Positions 1-9,867 of a DNA stretch of 64,000 nucleotides are shown in pieces. Both the position numbers and the translations under genes were made by a program. The notes beneath the pieces are model-generated. The model was not told the DNA's origin. It worked only from the letters and a program-made list of their open reading frames with translations, and did no database searches. The DNA comes from Raphanus sativus. Lineage: Eukaryota; Streptophyta; Magnoliopsida; Brassicales; Brassicaceae. The DNA is taken from the NCBI RefSeq assembly GCF_000801105.2, contig NC_079515.1:38263920-38327919 (forward strand). The letters are read 5' to 3'. The number at the start of each line of letters is the position of its first letter. The first letter of the stretch is position 1.

Positions 1-272
1 AGTTTCAAGCTCCGGGAATGTACAGCTTTGCCGGTCCTAAAGGCGTGTACAGTTCTCTGAGGCATTTCGTCGAACACCTTGCGGTTCTTGAATTGCTTGC
101 ACTGCTCCAAACATGTTTCGAGGAGACTGTTGTGTATCTGATCATAGCTGGGAGAGAATCTTCCGGAGATTCGCTGAACCAGGTCCGTGGATGAACTAAA
201 ACGACGTAGTAGAAAGGAGAAAGAATCGACCTTGGAGGACGAGGACGGCGTTGAGAGAGCTCGAAAATTCAT
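1..272 (-). CDS. Pentatricopeptide repeat protein, organelle-targeted, N-terminal part only
   Basis: The ATG at 272 opens a frame of 90 codons that runs off the left edge of the window. The first 30 residues are rich in Ser and Arg with few acids (MNFRALSTPSSSSKVDSF...RRFSSS), like a mitochondrial presequence. The next part, with LLETCLEQCKQFKNRKVFDEMPQR and then TGKAVHSRSL, has the wording of the start of a PLS/E-type PPR protein. From memory it resembles Arabidopsis At3g09040 (an organellar RNA-editing PPR, MEF12), which also fits gene order. Proteins of this class bind organellar transcripts and direct C-to-U editing. Only the N-terminus is visible, so repeat number and the E/DYW end cannot be judged. 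The orthology is inference; PPR family membership is well supported. Confidence 0.82.
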   Translation of the reverse strand, partial: MNFRALSTPSSSSKVDSFSFLLRRFSSSTDLVQRISGRFSPSYDQIHNSLLETCLEQCKQFKNRKVFDEMPQRTVHAFRTGKAVHSRSLK

Positions 273-746
273 GATTTTTAGGACAACAATCCGACAATAC
301 ATTGAAAAATGTTAAAAGATAAGTATATATGGTCTCTAATAGTGAAAAGTTATGTTAATCTCGATTGGAAGTAAATTAACAATTTTCAAATGCTCACTAA
401 AATTTAACATAATTTTCATGGTTTATTAATTTACTCAATATATAAGGAACCTTCAAAACCTTAAGTAACAAGAAACGATTATTAAACCCAAAACTCATCA
501 AAAAAAAAAGGATTATGTAAATCGTTTACATGTAACTCTAGTCACTATTGACTTGCTTTGAAAATACCAATGAATTTTAATTAGAAACGAAAATATAAGA
601 CCAAAGAATAAATCATGATTTGTGTTACTTCAGTCTACTTAACATTGAAAATTGTTAAATGGTAAGATAAGTTAAGTATATGGTCTCAAATAAGAATAAC
701 AAAACATATAAAAAGTGAAAATCTCCTTTGGCCTTCCTCCTGGAGG
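273..746. other. Intergenic spacer, AT-rich
   Basis: This is the spacer between the PPR start and the F-box stop. It would hold the PPR promoter and the F-box 3' end. I see no coding frame, tRNA or terminal repeats in it. Confidence 0.5.
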
Positions 747-1994
747 TTACCAAACCCTGGTACGTTTTTCAATTGCAACAAGTCTCGCCATGTTTTGATC
801 GTATCGTTGCTTTTCTAACTCGCTTTCTTGTTTCCTTTTACATCCTGCATCAGGTTGCTTGATGTTAACTAGGCTTGCGACATAAGAGCACGCAGTTGAC
901 CTGTCTGTGCCTAAACGTTTTCCGAGCTCCAGCTTCTTCAAGTATCCAGCCTCTCCAACGATGCTAAATGTTGTGGAGTCTTCTTCTACTTCTAATTCAA
1001 AACCCATGGCTACTTTCTTCTCCTCGTCAATGAAGAAAAAATCATATGGAATCAGAAGCGCGTCCACCACACTCAAAAACTTGCTCCACGACACCTCTTC
1101 GGTCTCATTCTTAGTAGTAATCCATATCTCAAACTCCAATGGAATTGCTAATCCGTCATCATGAGCGAATAAAACCGCAAGCTTCTCATCCCTAACACAC
1201 GATAAAGTCACAATGTCATCATCACGAGCGTCAAACGGCAGACGCAGAAGAGGACCAAAACTCTCGCTTGTAAAATCGAAACAGATTATGCGGTTGCGAT
1301 CAAGCGCGTCTTCGTGATCTATGTTCCTTGGTAAAGCAAGCCAGTAAGTGTTTCCCATGAGAGACACGCCATGCTGATGAGATAGTATAAACCAGTGTGG
1401 AGTAACATCAAGAGTCTTCCATGAACTAGACTCGAAATCGTAAACCTCGTACCATATAAACTTGTCTCCGACCGCATCGCCAACGTACTGATCTATAAAC
1501 CTCAAGAACTTGTAGGCACGACAAGATGAGCCTTTTTCCTCGTATCCTAGAGCATAACTGAACCTGATCCTTCCGTCTGGGGGCGAAGAACATCTACATT
1601 CTATCGACCTTGTTTGACCCCAATAAGGATTCCAAACGATAACTTTGGCATAATCATCTTCCAAGACGCATAACAACAAACCGTCACAGTGGAAAACTTG
1701 AGATATCCTGATTTCTTTGTTAAGTTTACCTTCATATTCTATTAATGGATCTTCATCAACGACGGGAAAGACCTTCATGAGATATAGGCTGTAACCCATC
1801 AAGGCAGCGACCATCATAGACTGATCATCATGACCTGCGTTTATTTTATCAATGTGCATCTTTGAAAAGCTTCGACTCTTGGATAAAGTGTCCCACTCTT
1901 TGCAAGTTAATCTCACTGCTCTCATATATTTCATGGGAACCTTTGAGAGAATCTCCTCTACTAAATTTACCGGAAGATCGGAGATCTTCGTCAT
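747..1994 (-). CDS. F-box protein with F-box associated (FBA) interaction domain
   Basis: Single-exon gene. The frame stays open upstream to 2087, but the ATG at 1994 (MTKISDLPVNLVEEILSKVP) is preferred, because Brassicaceae F-box proteins usually begin just before the F-box; this gives 415 residues. The F-box spans about residues 4-45 (SDLPVNLVEEILSKVPMKYMRAVRLTCKEW by position). It is followed by an FBA-type domain with the phrases VIVWNPYWGQTRSI, ALGYEE, YEVYDFESSSWKTLDV and GNTYWLA. Such proteins are thought to be substrate receptors of SCF E3 ubiquitin ligases through the Skp1/ASK contact of the F-box. No substrate can be read from sequence. This family duplicates and moves rapidly in Brassicaceae, and I do not recall this copy at the equivalent Arabidopsis position. 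The gene looks intact. Confidence 0.88.
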   Translation of the reverse strand: MTKISDLPVNLVEEILSKVPMKYMRAVRLTCKEWDTLSKSRSFSKMHIDKINAGHDDQSMMVAALMGYSLYLMKVFPVVDEDPLIEYEGKLNKEIRISQVFHCDGLLLCVLEDDYAKVIVWNPYWGQTRSIECRCSSPPDGRIRFSYALGYEEKGSSCRAYKFLRFIDQYVGDAVGDKFIWYEVYDFESSSWKTLDVTPHWFILSHQHGVSLMGNTYWLALPRNIDHEDALDRNRIICFDFTSESFGPLLRLPFDARDDDIVTLSCVRDEKLAVLFAHDDGLAIPLEFEIWITTKNETEEVSWSKFLSVVDALLIPYDFFFIDEEKKVAMGFELEVEEDSTTFSIVGEAGYLKKLELGKRLGTDRSTACSYVASLVNIKQPDAGCKRKQESELEKQRYDQNMARLVAIEKRTRVW

Positions 1995-2537
1995 TGTTTC
2001 CCTCTGTATTCTGTAACTAGGTTTTTCCTTTTTGTCTCTCTGTCTTATGCCTTGCGCTTTATAATCTTTACGTACCAGTATATACAACAGTTGACATGAA
2101 GACTAGGAACCCTACATGAGTTTCCTATTTAATAATAATTTCCTTTTTTTCTGGAAAAGTCTGAATCCAAAATAAATAATTATTTCCTTATTTATATATA
2201 TAGTTATTTGATAGTAAACTTTTATATTTTAAACCAAATAATTAGAAAATATTTTTATTAATATATATTTAATTTATAGTAATTTTCTATTTTTAAAATA
2301 ATAAAACTAAAACTAAAATATTGCTAATAAGGACATTTTCAATCCCATCTCATTTTTCCATCTAAAATGGAATAAAAGTGGTTAAGGAGTAATACATGTT
2401 CTAACCCTAGTCTATTTCTTACTGTATAATAAAATTTACTCAATAAATGGAGTAATCTATTTTTTGTTTTGTTAATTACTCTATAATCACTTTCACTCTA
2501 TTTTAGAAGAAAAACAGAGTTTTACCTTGGAGATAAC
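1995..2537. other. AT-rich spacer upstream of the F-box gene
   Basis: Runs of A and T with no coding frame. The last 8 bases (2530-2537, GAGATAAC) are the left target-site duplication of the element that follows. Confidence 0.5.
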
Positions 2538-3091
2538 CCTGTTCAAAAACGCGGCCGCCTAGCCGCCTAGGCGGCCGCCTGGGCGCTATTCGGTGAGTGG
2601 TCGCGGCGAGTTGGGCCAAATCGGTGAATCCAGGTGTTGACCCGCGTTTGACCGCCTAATTCCCGTGTTGACCGCCTAATTCCCGCCTAATCCCGCGTTG
2701 ACCGCCTAAGTTTTTTTTTTTTTTTTTTTTTTTTTTAAAGCTGAAATACGATTGATTATTTTTACTAGATTTGTATAATTATTGATTACTAAATAGTTGC
2801 AATTAGTTATCTAACCCAAAACAAACACATATATACTACATTAGGAATTTTCTCGTATCAAACACGCTCAAATCTAAATGTTCGATAAATTTAAAGGAGA
2901 TCGTTTCAAAAAATTATCTTAAAAAGTTATAATTATATATAAGAACTTGTGTCATCATGTTTAAAATTAACTAAACATATTATAAATATACTAAATTATA
3001 TTTAAAACTAGGCCCCGCGTAATTTCCGAGTACTCCCCGATTTTTTGGTAACTCGCCGCCCGACTAGCGCCTAGCGTAGTTTCGAACAAGG
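2538..3091. mobile_element. Non-autonomous hAT-like transposon, 8-bp target duplication
   Basis: A 554-bp segment is bounded by an exact 8-bp direct repeat GAGATAAC (2530-2537 and 3092-3099). The left end reads CCTGTTCAAAAACGC and the right end, reverse complemented, CCTTGTTCGAAACTACGC, so short imperfect terminal inverted repeats are present. Both ends are unusually GC-rich with repeated GCCTAGGCGG / CCTAGCGC-type words and several copies of TTGACCGCCTAATTCCCG; the middle is AT-rich with a T run near 2710-2736. An 8-bp duplication, short TIRs and subterminal short repeats are hallmarks of hAT elements. There is no transposase frame, so it is a MITE-sized deletion derivative. Similar GCCTAGGCG-rich ends occur in other plant hAT families as I recall them. 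Confidence 0.75.
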
Positions 3092-3099
3092 GAGATAAC

Positions 3100-3776
3100 A
3101 CATGAATGACACTAAGAAAATTACTATTGAAACATTTTTTATAAATATATAATTACTCAATAGTAATTTTCTTTCTTAAAAACATCTTAGGACATCGATT
3201 TCAAAGAGGCCATGATGGATCTCGACGAAGCAAGCTCAAGGGTTTGCATCAGTTTAAAAGATTGTAAGTCGTTCTCCCAGTTCTAGGAAAGTATAAAGAG
3301 CTAGGACATTGTTATCAGATAAAGGAATGAACGAGAGATGCAGATGATTGGACTCTGTATCAGTCGAAATAAATCAATGTGACATGACCCAAAGTGGGAA
3401 ACTTATCACTTTTGGTTTGTTACATAAAGCTACAGTTTCGCTTTTGCATCAGATCTCAATGATGTTTACTCAAAATCATTCAAACCAGTGCAAGTCACCA
3501 AAGTTCTTGTGATGCATGTATAATCCATCTCATTGATGTTTTACTCATATCAATTACAAGTCACCCAAAATGCTTTGTGATGTATGTATAATATACTGTG
3601 ATTACCTCCTGACACTTCCAAGCACTGATACATCACACAACACAACCTTCAAAACTAAAAGTCGCTCCACGGTAAATAATGGAGGAGCATTCCCGACCTT
3701 TATCACAGATAGCTACCTGAGCTCCTAGACGACAGTAATATGCAACATATTAAGCTTTCCTTTAACATTCATTAAG
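3100..3776. other. Spacer and 3' flank of the PPR gene with an imperfect tandem repeat
   Basis: No gene is seen. Around 3459-3593 two imperfect copies of a ~70-bp segment follow each other, both containing CAAGTCACC, then TTGTGATG and ATGTATAAT. This is probably part of the 3' untranslated region of the downstream minus-strand PPR gene. Confidence 0.45.
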
Positions 3777-5840
3777 TTAGCAGTTCACGACAGCTCTAAC
3801 GAGTATGTCCCAGGTGACAACGGTTGGGGAAATGCCATGTTTTCGAGCATCGTCAAAGAACTCAATAGCGTGCCTAACTCTGCCGCACATACACAACCCT
3901 GACAGTACAGTATTGTAAGATATAACATCAGGTTGCCACCCTTTCTTGTACATGTAACCCCAAATCACCATGCCGCTGTTACTGTCTCTAACTACGAAAC
4001 ATCCTTCCATCAACGTGTTGTATGTCACAAGATTCGCAACGCAGTTCCGATGCTCCATCTCCGCCGCGAGTTTCATCGCATCGTCAAGTTTCCCAGCAGA
4101 GCACAGACCGTGGATTAGAATGTTATGCATGGTCATATCAGGCTTTTGACCTTTTCGAAGAAACTGGTGCCACAAGTCAAGAGCCAAGTCGATCTTCCCA
4201 TCGTCACAAAGACCTCCTAACAGTGAACTATATGTTCTAAGGTCTGGTTTCCATCCGTTTTCAAGCATTTCTCTCACAACAGCTGATGTTTCACCAAACT
4301 TTCCTGCTTTACGCAAGCCGTCGATAAGAATGTTATAAGACACAACAGTGGGAGGACAACCGTTTTTCGCCATCTCTCTCAGCAGAAAAGAAGCATCACC
4401 AAGCCTCGAGTCTCGGATTAAACCACTCATTAATGCGTTACAGACATGAGAGTTAAGCTCCACGCCATGTTTGCTTATCTCTTTAACCAAATCTGACGCT
4501 TCTTCTAGTCTTCTCTCTTTGCACAAAAAGTTTATAACCGACGAATATGCATAAACATCCAGATGCTTACCTCTGCTCTCGACTTCTTTCATCACCCCCA
4601 AGGCTTTATTTACATAACCATTCACGCACAACCCATGTATATAAACGCCATACGTTATATTATCCGCTGTGTATCCCTTCGCAGGCATAAGCTTCCAAAT
4701 CATCGTTGCTTCATCTATCTTACCATACTCCAACAACCCTTTTATCAAAATGTTATAACTCACTGTGTTAACTGAACTCTTCTGCTCCATGACTCTCCAT
4801 AACTCCAAACTCTTCTTGATTTCCCCACAGCGGCAAAACCCATCAAGCATTGTATTGTATGTAACCACATCTATAAATACCTTACTTTCCACCAACTCTG
4901 TAAACACACTCTCAGCCTGATCAACACTCCCCACTCCACACAGCCCATGTATCATACTACTATAAGTAAACAAATCTTTCTCCCTCTCATTCTCTTTCAT
5001 CCTCTCCCATATCTTGACGCAATCATCTACCCTCCCGCACTTGCTCAAACCACTAATCATTATGTTATGAGTCTTAACATTCGGATAAACAGAAGCATCC
5101 TCCAGCAATCTCTCCCAGAGCTCCATAGCCTTGCTGTGATCTCTTCCCTTGAGAAACCCATCGATTAAAATGTTATAGCAAGTAACATCAGCCGCCACTC
5201 CTCTCTCAGACATTTCGTCGAACACCTTCAACGCATCGTCCAAGTCTCCAGCTTTAACAACCTCGTTGATCACAGTGCTGTAGCTTAACACATCAGGCTT
5301 CAAACCCTCTTCCCACAACCAATCCAGAAGCCCTTTCGCCTTCTCGAACTGCTTCTTCTTACACGACATCTTAATCAGAACATTATACGTCTGCAGATTA
5401 GGCACCAACCCCGCTGTCTCGATGTAAGCGAACAAGGACTCGACTCTCTCCCATTGTCTCGCCTCCACGAAGGCACTTAGTAAGGAGTTATACGACCGTA
5501 TCCCAGGCTCGCACCCGAAGATCTCCGACATCCGTTGGAACACGTCGAGGGCTCGGTCGGGCATCGAGTTCTTCCCGTAGGTTTTTATGACTGACAACGC
5601 GACGTCCTCGTCGCACTTGCATTCTTGCGATTTGATGAGATCGACGACGCGGGAGACGTGGGTGACCATACGAGCATCGGCGAGTCGTCGGAGGATGTGG
5701 TGGAAGACGGGGGCGGAGTGCGCGTAGTTTGGGTGGCGAGTCGCTGTGTCGAATAGTGTGAAGGCGGCGCGAGGGTTCTTCTCCGATTTTAGGAGCTTGA
5801 GGACGTGTTTGGGTGACAGCGATTTTGGGAAAACGACCAT
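3777..5840 (-). CDS. P-type pentatricopeptide repeat protein (At3g09060-like)
   Basis: Intronless frame of 687 residues, with ATG at 5840 and stop at 3777. Most of the protein is a head-to-tail series of ~35-residue PPR motifs of the form 'YNxLIxGxxKxGxxDxAxxxxxEM'. Examples are TCYNILIDGFLKGRDHSKAMEL, VVSYNILIDGLRKAGKFGET and VTYNTLMEG by position, giving roughly 15-16 repeats. No E or DYW extension follows; the chain ends right after the last repeat (VVTWDILVRAVVNC), so it is a P-class protein, a sequence-specific RNA binder rather than an editing factor. From memory the sequence aligns from first to last residue with Arabidopsis At3g09060, which is also 687 residues. Organelle location is assumed from the family; the N-terminus (MVVFPKSLSPKHVLKLLKS) is basic but not a strong presequence. 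Confidence 0.93.
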   Translation of the reverse strand: MVVFPKSLSPKHVLKLLKSEKNPRAAFTLFDTATRHPNYAHSAPVFHHILRRLADARMVTHVSRVVDLIKSQECKCDEDVALSVIKTYGKNSMPDRALDVFQRMSEIFGCEPGIRSYNSLLSAFVEARQWERVESLFAYIETAGLVPNLQTYNVLIKMSCKKKQFEKAKGLLDWLWEEGLKPDVLSYSTVINEVVKAGDLDDALKVFDEMSERGVAADVTCYNILIDGFLKGRDHSKAMELWERLLEDASVYPNVKTHNIMISGLSKCGRVDDCVKIWERMKENEREKDLFTYSSMIHGLCGVGSVDQAESVFTELVESKVFIDVVTYNTMLDGFCRCGEIKKSLELWRVMEQKSSVNTVSYNILIKGLLEYGKIDEATMIWKLMPAKGYTADNITYGVYIHGLCVNGYVNKALGVMKEVESRGKHLDVYAYSSVINFLCKERRLEEASDLVKEISKHGVELNSHVCNALMSGLIRDSRLGDASFLLREMAKNGCPPTVVSYNILIDGLRKAGKFGETSAVVREMLENGWKPDLRTYSSLLGGLCDDGKIDLALDLWHQFLRKGQKPDMTMHNILIHGLCSAGKLDDAMKLAAEMEHRNCVANLVTYNTLMEGCFVVRDSNSGMVIWGYMYKKGWQPDVISYNTVLSGLCMCGRVRHAIEFFDDARKHGISPTVVTWDILVRAVVNC

Positions 5841-5935
5841 GGGGAGAGAGAGATTGCGGTGATGGTTTATCTCTCCGGCATGTTTTTGGGTTCTGACAGC
5901 AGCTCTTGTCGGACTCCTGTGACTTAATTGAGTAA

Positions 5936-6653
5936 CTAGATTTTGACCCGCGCTTTCAAAGCGCGGATTTATGTTTGGTGAAAATTTTATATAATCACAT
6001 TTATCTTGTATATGTATTTATATAATCCGTCTCATATATGTATTTTATATCCAGATTTATGTTCGGTAAAACTATATTATACATGTATTTTTAGGTTTTT
6101 AATTTTGAATTAGATATTTTAAATATAAATCAATATAACAGTTTTATAGTTTTGATCGGTGTTTTGAAATTCGACTGAGACCTGCGGTTGAACGGATTAC
6201 CGGTTGATCAAAGATAAATTCAATTTGGGTTTGAAAAAAAAAACAAAATTTAAAAATCCAATAAAAACTACTAAAATCGAAATCCAGTTACCGGTTGAAC
6301 CACTGGTTGAACCAATAAACAATTTTTATTTTTTATAAATAATTTTTGTTAGATAGTTGGGATTATATTTAGGAAAAGCGGTTTAAAACCAAACTATTAA
6401 ATAGTTTGAGAAAAAACGATGCAGTTTCAAACATGTCCGGTTGGAAAAATATTAAAATGATGCAGTATCAAACACGGAATAATCACATACCAAAATTGAA
6501 TTAGGAAACCGGTGGTTAATGACAAACCAAAAACAATTAAAAAGAAACCAATGCAGAATGTCCAAAATGTCATTAATGAATACAAAAGAAAGCTTTTTTA
6601 ATAGGGGTAAATAGAGTAAAAATCCAAATGTGCTTGTACTTTAATAGTATAGA
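5936..6653 (-). mobile_element. Short non-autonomous Helitron
   Basis: Read on the minus strand the element begins TCTATACTATTAAAGTAC (5' end at 6653). It ends with a GC hairpin (CCGCGCTTT / AAAGCGCGG, plus strand about 5947-5965) followed a few bases later by CTAG (5936-5939). The flanking bases are A (5935) and T (6654), so it sits between A and T without target duplication. These are the diagnostic Helitron features: 5' TC, 3' hairpin plus CTRR, AT insertion. At 718 bp with no Rep/helicase frame it is non-autonomous. The same 5' start is shared with the Helitrons at 10681, 41318 and 50939. It lies ~95 bp upstream of the PPR start codon, in its promoter region. Confidence 0.8.
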
Positions 6654-7465
6654 TTTAAATTTGGTTTGCTTTGGGTTTGGTTCGAGTTGGTTAATTTGGT
6701 TCCAAGAATAATTGAAATCAACTGAATTGGTTTAATTTGATTCTGATCTGGTTAAGAAAAATCAGTCTATAAATATAACAAACAAATATTTCATAAATAA
6801 TTCATTAATTTGTATATGTTTGAATATAAAATCAAACATCAAAAAATTTTAGATCCAACAATTTTAAATTATTTTCTTTAAATTTAGTAAAATTATTATA
6901 TTTTTGGTTTTGATGGTAGTATAAAAAAATTATTGTTTATTATGTTTATTTGCTTATTAAGAAGTAAAACTTATAGAACCATGCTTATTTGTTTAGTTTG
7001 AATGATTTAACCATTTTAAAAATAATATTACTAATATATTTAGTTAATCTGATCAAATTATTGTATTGTTTTTTGTTTGATTTAATTTTTTATTTGATTT
7101 AATTTAAATCGAATTGAATTGATTGGGTTGATCAGAATTTTAATAAAATAGTTGGCATATACATTTTTTGGTTTTGGTTTGAGTTGGGTTTATTTTTTTC
7201 TTCCTTTGGCCATTAATTAGGATTGTGAACCGAAAGCCAATAGATGTTCTTAAACTGAAAGTCTGGAACCATGGTTAAAAGGCGGTTTATTCCGGTTATA
7301 ATAGACAACGTCAACAAGTCATTCATTTGAAATGCCCCTCCCCTTAACATTTAAAAGTAAACCAATTGCACCGAAATTAAACCAAACCAACAAAATGACA
7401 ACAAAAACCAAACGGTTCATAGAGCTAAACCCTTAAACCGAACCACCCAATGAACATGTTGATCA
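6654..7465. other. Spacer between Helitron and the OCTOPUS stop codon
   Basis: AT-rich, with many short words of the type TTTGGTTTGGTTCGAGTTGG that recur in decayed Brassicaceae repeats. It holds the 3' flank of OCTOPUS. No coding frame is seen. Confidence 0.4.
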
Positions 7466-9448
7466 TCAATACATCCTCATAGCATTCCTCGTTATAGAAT
7501 GGCCGTGACTATTCCCCCACCCACCACCGCCACCACCACCAGCTCCTCCTCCAACGCTCATTCTCCGGCTACCTTTCATCGGCGCCAAATAAAACTTCCA
7601 CATTCCGTTATCCCCATTCTTAGGCGAATACCTTGAACTCTTGTTCCTCTCCAACCCGTTGACTTTCCTCCCCATTCCACCCCCGGAGCTCCGCCAGCTC
7701 ACATTGCTGTTACTCCTCACCATCCTCGGTCCTCCTCCTCCGTTCCTCAGCTCCGGCCATGATTCCGACAACGATCTCTCCACCATCCCGCCGTTTAACC
7801 TCCTATACCTCTCCTCTTCCTCCTCTTCCTCGTACTTGTTAACACTCTTCCTGTAAATAAGCCCCAAGATGCTCCATTTCCCCCACCTTCTCGACTTCTT
7901 GTTGTTATCATTACCACTCACTTTCCTCTCACCGGTGATCACCGGTTCCCGGAGAAAACCGTTATCATTCATCTCCACACCGTAGCTGTTGTCCCTTACT
8001 GATCCTGAGTAAGTGTCTACTGACACTGGCGGCTTTGGCTCGTCCATATCCGCCATAACAGCCGCGGCGGTTTTCCTTATGGAGTTGGACCTGTCGAGAC
8101 TCTTCCTCCTCCGGGACGATGAGTCAGTGTAGTAGTCCCGGGTTTGGATCGACCCGCCCGGGATTATAACCGGGTCGGACACATTGTTGGATGCATTAAC
8201 CACCACCTGAGGTGGTGGAAGTGGTTCCTCTACCGGAATCTGCATATCCGTTCGGGTCACGTGACGGTGCACCGGCGCATCCTCCACCACCGAGAGCATA
8301 GACGGCGGCGGCGGTGGTCTCGCCGCCGGAGGAAACGTCGTCCTTCCGATCAGAGACCCGTCCCACGAGGCTCTCGGCTCGTCGAACGAGTAGCGAGGGT
8401 CGTCGACCGAGATCCTTCCGATGTCGACGGAGAATCTTCCGGCGTCGAGAGAGAATCTTCCGGCGTCGAGGGAGAATCTAGGATCGGTGTCGCACGACCT
8501 CCGGCCGTAACCGTAGTCGGCGATCTCCGACTGAGTGTCACGGAGCTGTCTCCCTATCGGTTTCTCCACCGGTAGCCTCGCCGATCCGGGACGGTGGTCG
8601 CCGCCGTTCCGCCGCTTCTTCAGCTTCTGGTTCTGCCTCCATTTCTGGAGCTTCTTGCTGAAAACAGAGGCGGCTGACCAGAAACTACGTCGTACCGACG
8701 ATGGCTTCTTGGTTTGAGAGTCGAGATCTATGTACTCCTTCATTGGCTTCACCTCCTCAGGGACTTCCACTTCCTCTATCTCTTCCACGATTTCGTTAAC
8801 GTCGCTTCTAACGCCGTTAACTTCGCTTTTAACGCCGTTAAGTTCGCCTGAGAAGTCGTTAACAATCTCAAAGTCGCAGGCTTCGACGTAGTCCTCTTCA
8901 AGCTCCTCCTCGTCGCTTTCGGCTTCTTCTTCGTCGTTGACCTCCGGAACAGGCTCCTGGACGCTGGACTTCCTAGGCTCGACGTCGACCTCGCCGACGG
9001 CGACGGCGGAGGGAACGTTTCGCTGCTCGTCTTGGCTGAACAGGTTCCAGAGAGAGCTCTGCCTGACGTCGCAGGACCTCCTCTGCGGCTCGAACGCGTT
9101 GCCGGAGAGTCCTCCGTCGCTGCTGTTCTTCGACGCGGAGAAAGACTTCGTGCGACGGAGCTCCGGGAAGAACCCGGGTTTGACCCGGCCGTTTCCGGCG
9201 GCGTTTCCGGTGGAGGGTTTGAAGAGGGCTTTGAGAGCCGCGGCGGAGATGGTCGGAGGTTTGCGGGAGGAAGAGGAGGAGGCGTTGCTGGTTTGGTCTA
9301 GGACCGAGAGGCGTTCGCAGAGACAGGAAGGGCAGAAACCGGTGAAACGCTCCTCCGGGTGGCGGTCGCAGGAGGTGGAGAGACGGTGGGGCTGCGGTGG
9401 TTGTGGAGGCGGAGCTAGAGCAGCTGCGGGGTCGGTTGCTGGATTCAT
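7466..9448 (-). CDS. OPS: OCTOPUS polar membrane protein (DUF740 family)
   Basis: Single-exon frame of 660 residues, ATG at 9448. The N-terminal family signature is present around residues 27-47 (CDRHPEERFTGFCPSCLCER). Next come a Ser-rich basic stretch, an acidic block around residues 165-240 (DEEEAESDEEELEEDYVE) and a basic segment (SKKLQKWRQNQKLKKRR). Then follows a set of short repeats RFSLDAGRFSLDAGRFSVD, a Pro-rich part, and a basic, Gly-rich C-terminus ending SITRNAMRMY. From memory this matches Arabidopsis OCTOPUS (At3g09070), and the neighbour order agrees. OPS sits at the apical plasma membrane of protophloem cells and promotes phloem differentiation, partly by holding the GSK3-type kinase BIN2 at the membrane. 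The slightly shorter length than Arabidopsis comes from variable Gly/Pro/Asp tracts. The frame is intact. Confidence 0.93.
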   Translation of the reverse strand: MNPATDPAAALAPPPQPPQPHRLSTSCDRHPEERFTGFCPSCLCERLSVLDQTSNASSSSSRKPPTISAAALKALFKPSTGNAAGNGRVKPGFFPELRRTKSFSASKNSSDGGLSGNAFEPQRRSCDVRQSSLWNLFSQDEQRNVPSAVAVGEVDVEPRKSSVQEPVPEVNDEEEAESDEEELEEDYVEACDFEIVNDFSGELNGVKSEVNGVRSDVNEIVEEIEEVEVPEEVKPMKEYIDLDSQTKKPSSVRRSFWSAASVFSKKLQKWRQNQKLKKRRNGGDHRPGSARLPVEKPIGRQLRDTQSEIADYGYGRRSCDTDPRFSLDAGRFSLDAGRFSVDIGRISVDDPRYSFDEPRASWDGSLIGRTTFPPAARPPPPPSMLSVVEDAPVHRHVTRTDMQIPVEEPLPPPQVVVNASNNVSDPVIIPGGSIQTRDYYTDSSSRRRKSLDRSNSIRKTAAAVMADMDEPKPPVSVDTYSGSVRDNSYGVEMNDNGFLREPVITGERKVSGNDNNKKSRRWGKWSILGLIYRKSVNKYEEEEEEERYRRLNGGMVERSLSESWPELRNGGGGPRMVRSNSNVSWRSSGGGMGRKVNGLERNKSSRYSPKNGDNGMWKFYLAPMKGSRRMSVGGGAGGGGGGGWGNSHGHSITRNAMRMY

Positions 9449-9857
9449 GACTGGGAAATGGTGATTGATCCTTTTCTGAGTTCCTCTGATTAGAGTAGTG
9501 ACATCACTGTCTCTCTGGTTATAGAGAGAGAGAAAGAGACAACACGTACGTTAGAGAGAGAGAGATTGGTTGTGTTGTTTCTGAAACTTGGTCTGCCTCC
9601 AAGGTATTGAAAAAGAAAGGAGATGAATAGAAACGAAACAAAAAGAAATACAAATTATCAAAAAAAATATTTAAAAGTTAATTTTTTTATATTTTGTTTT
9701 AGTGTGGTTATCTAGGATTTTAATATTAAATCAAAAGATGGAAAATGGATTATGCTGATTAGTAGATTTTTTAACCAGCTTTATTGATCATATAAGCCAA
9801 ATCTTATTTTGTTCCTCGTTATGAAAAAATATTTAAAAAAGTTAAAATCCCTTACGC
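9449..9857. promoter_or_regulatory. OCTOPUS 5' leader and proximal promoter with GA/CT repeats
   Basis: The first ~150 bases upstream of the OPS ATG contain two GAGAGA tracts (about 9522-9538 and 9553-9566). Such tracts are common in Brassicaceae core promoters and 5' leaders and can bind BPC/GAGA factors. Beyond them the sequence is AT-rich to the target duplication of the next element. The regulatory role is inferred. Confidence 0.4.
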
Positions 9858-9867
9858 AATAAACTTT

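Noticed and set aside
2550..2710. CpG-island-like promoter
   Set aside because: The GC-rich block is the subterminal repeat region of a hAT-like element with an 8-bp target duplication.
8144..8575. Open frame antisense to OCTOPUS, 143 codons
   Set aside because: Shadow of the GC-rich coding strand; Arg/His-rich composition and no family similarity.
8937..9464. Open frame antisense to the OCTOPUS 5' part, 175 codons
   Set aside because: Low-complexity complement of a real gene, with no plant-like start context or homology.
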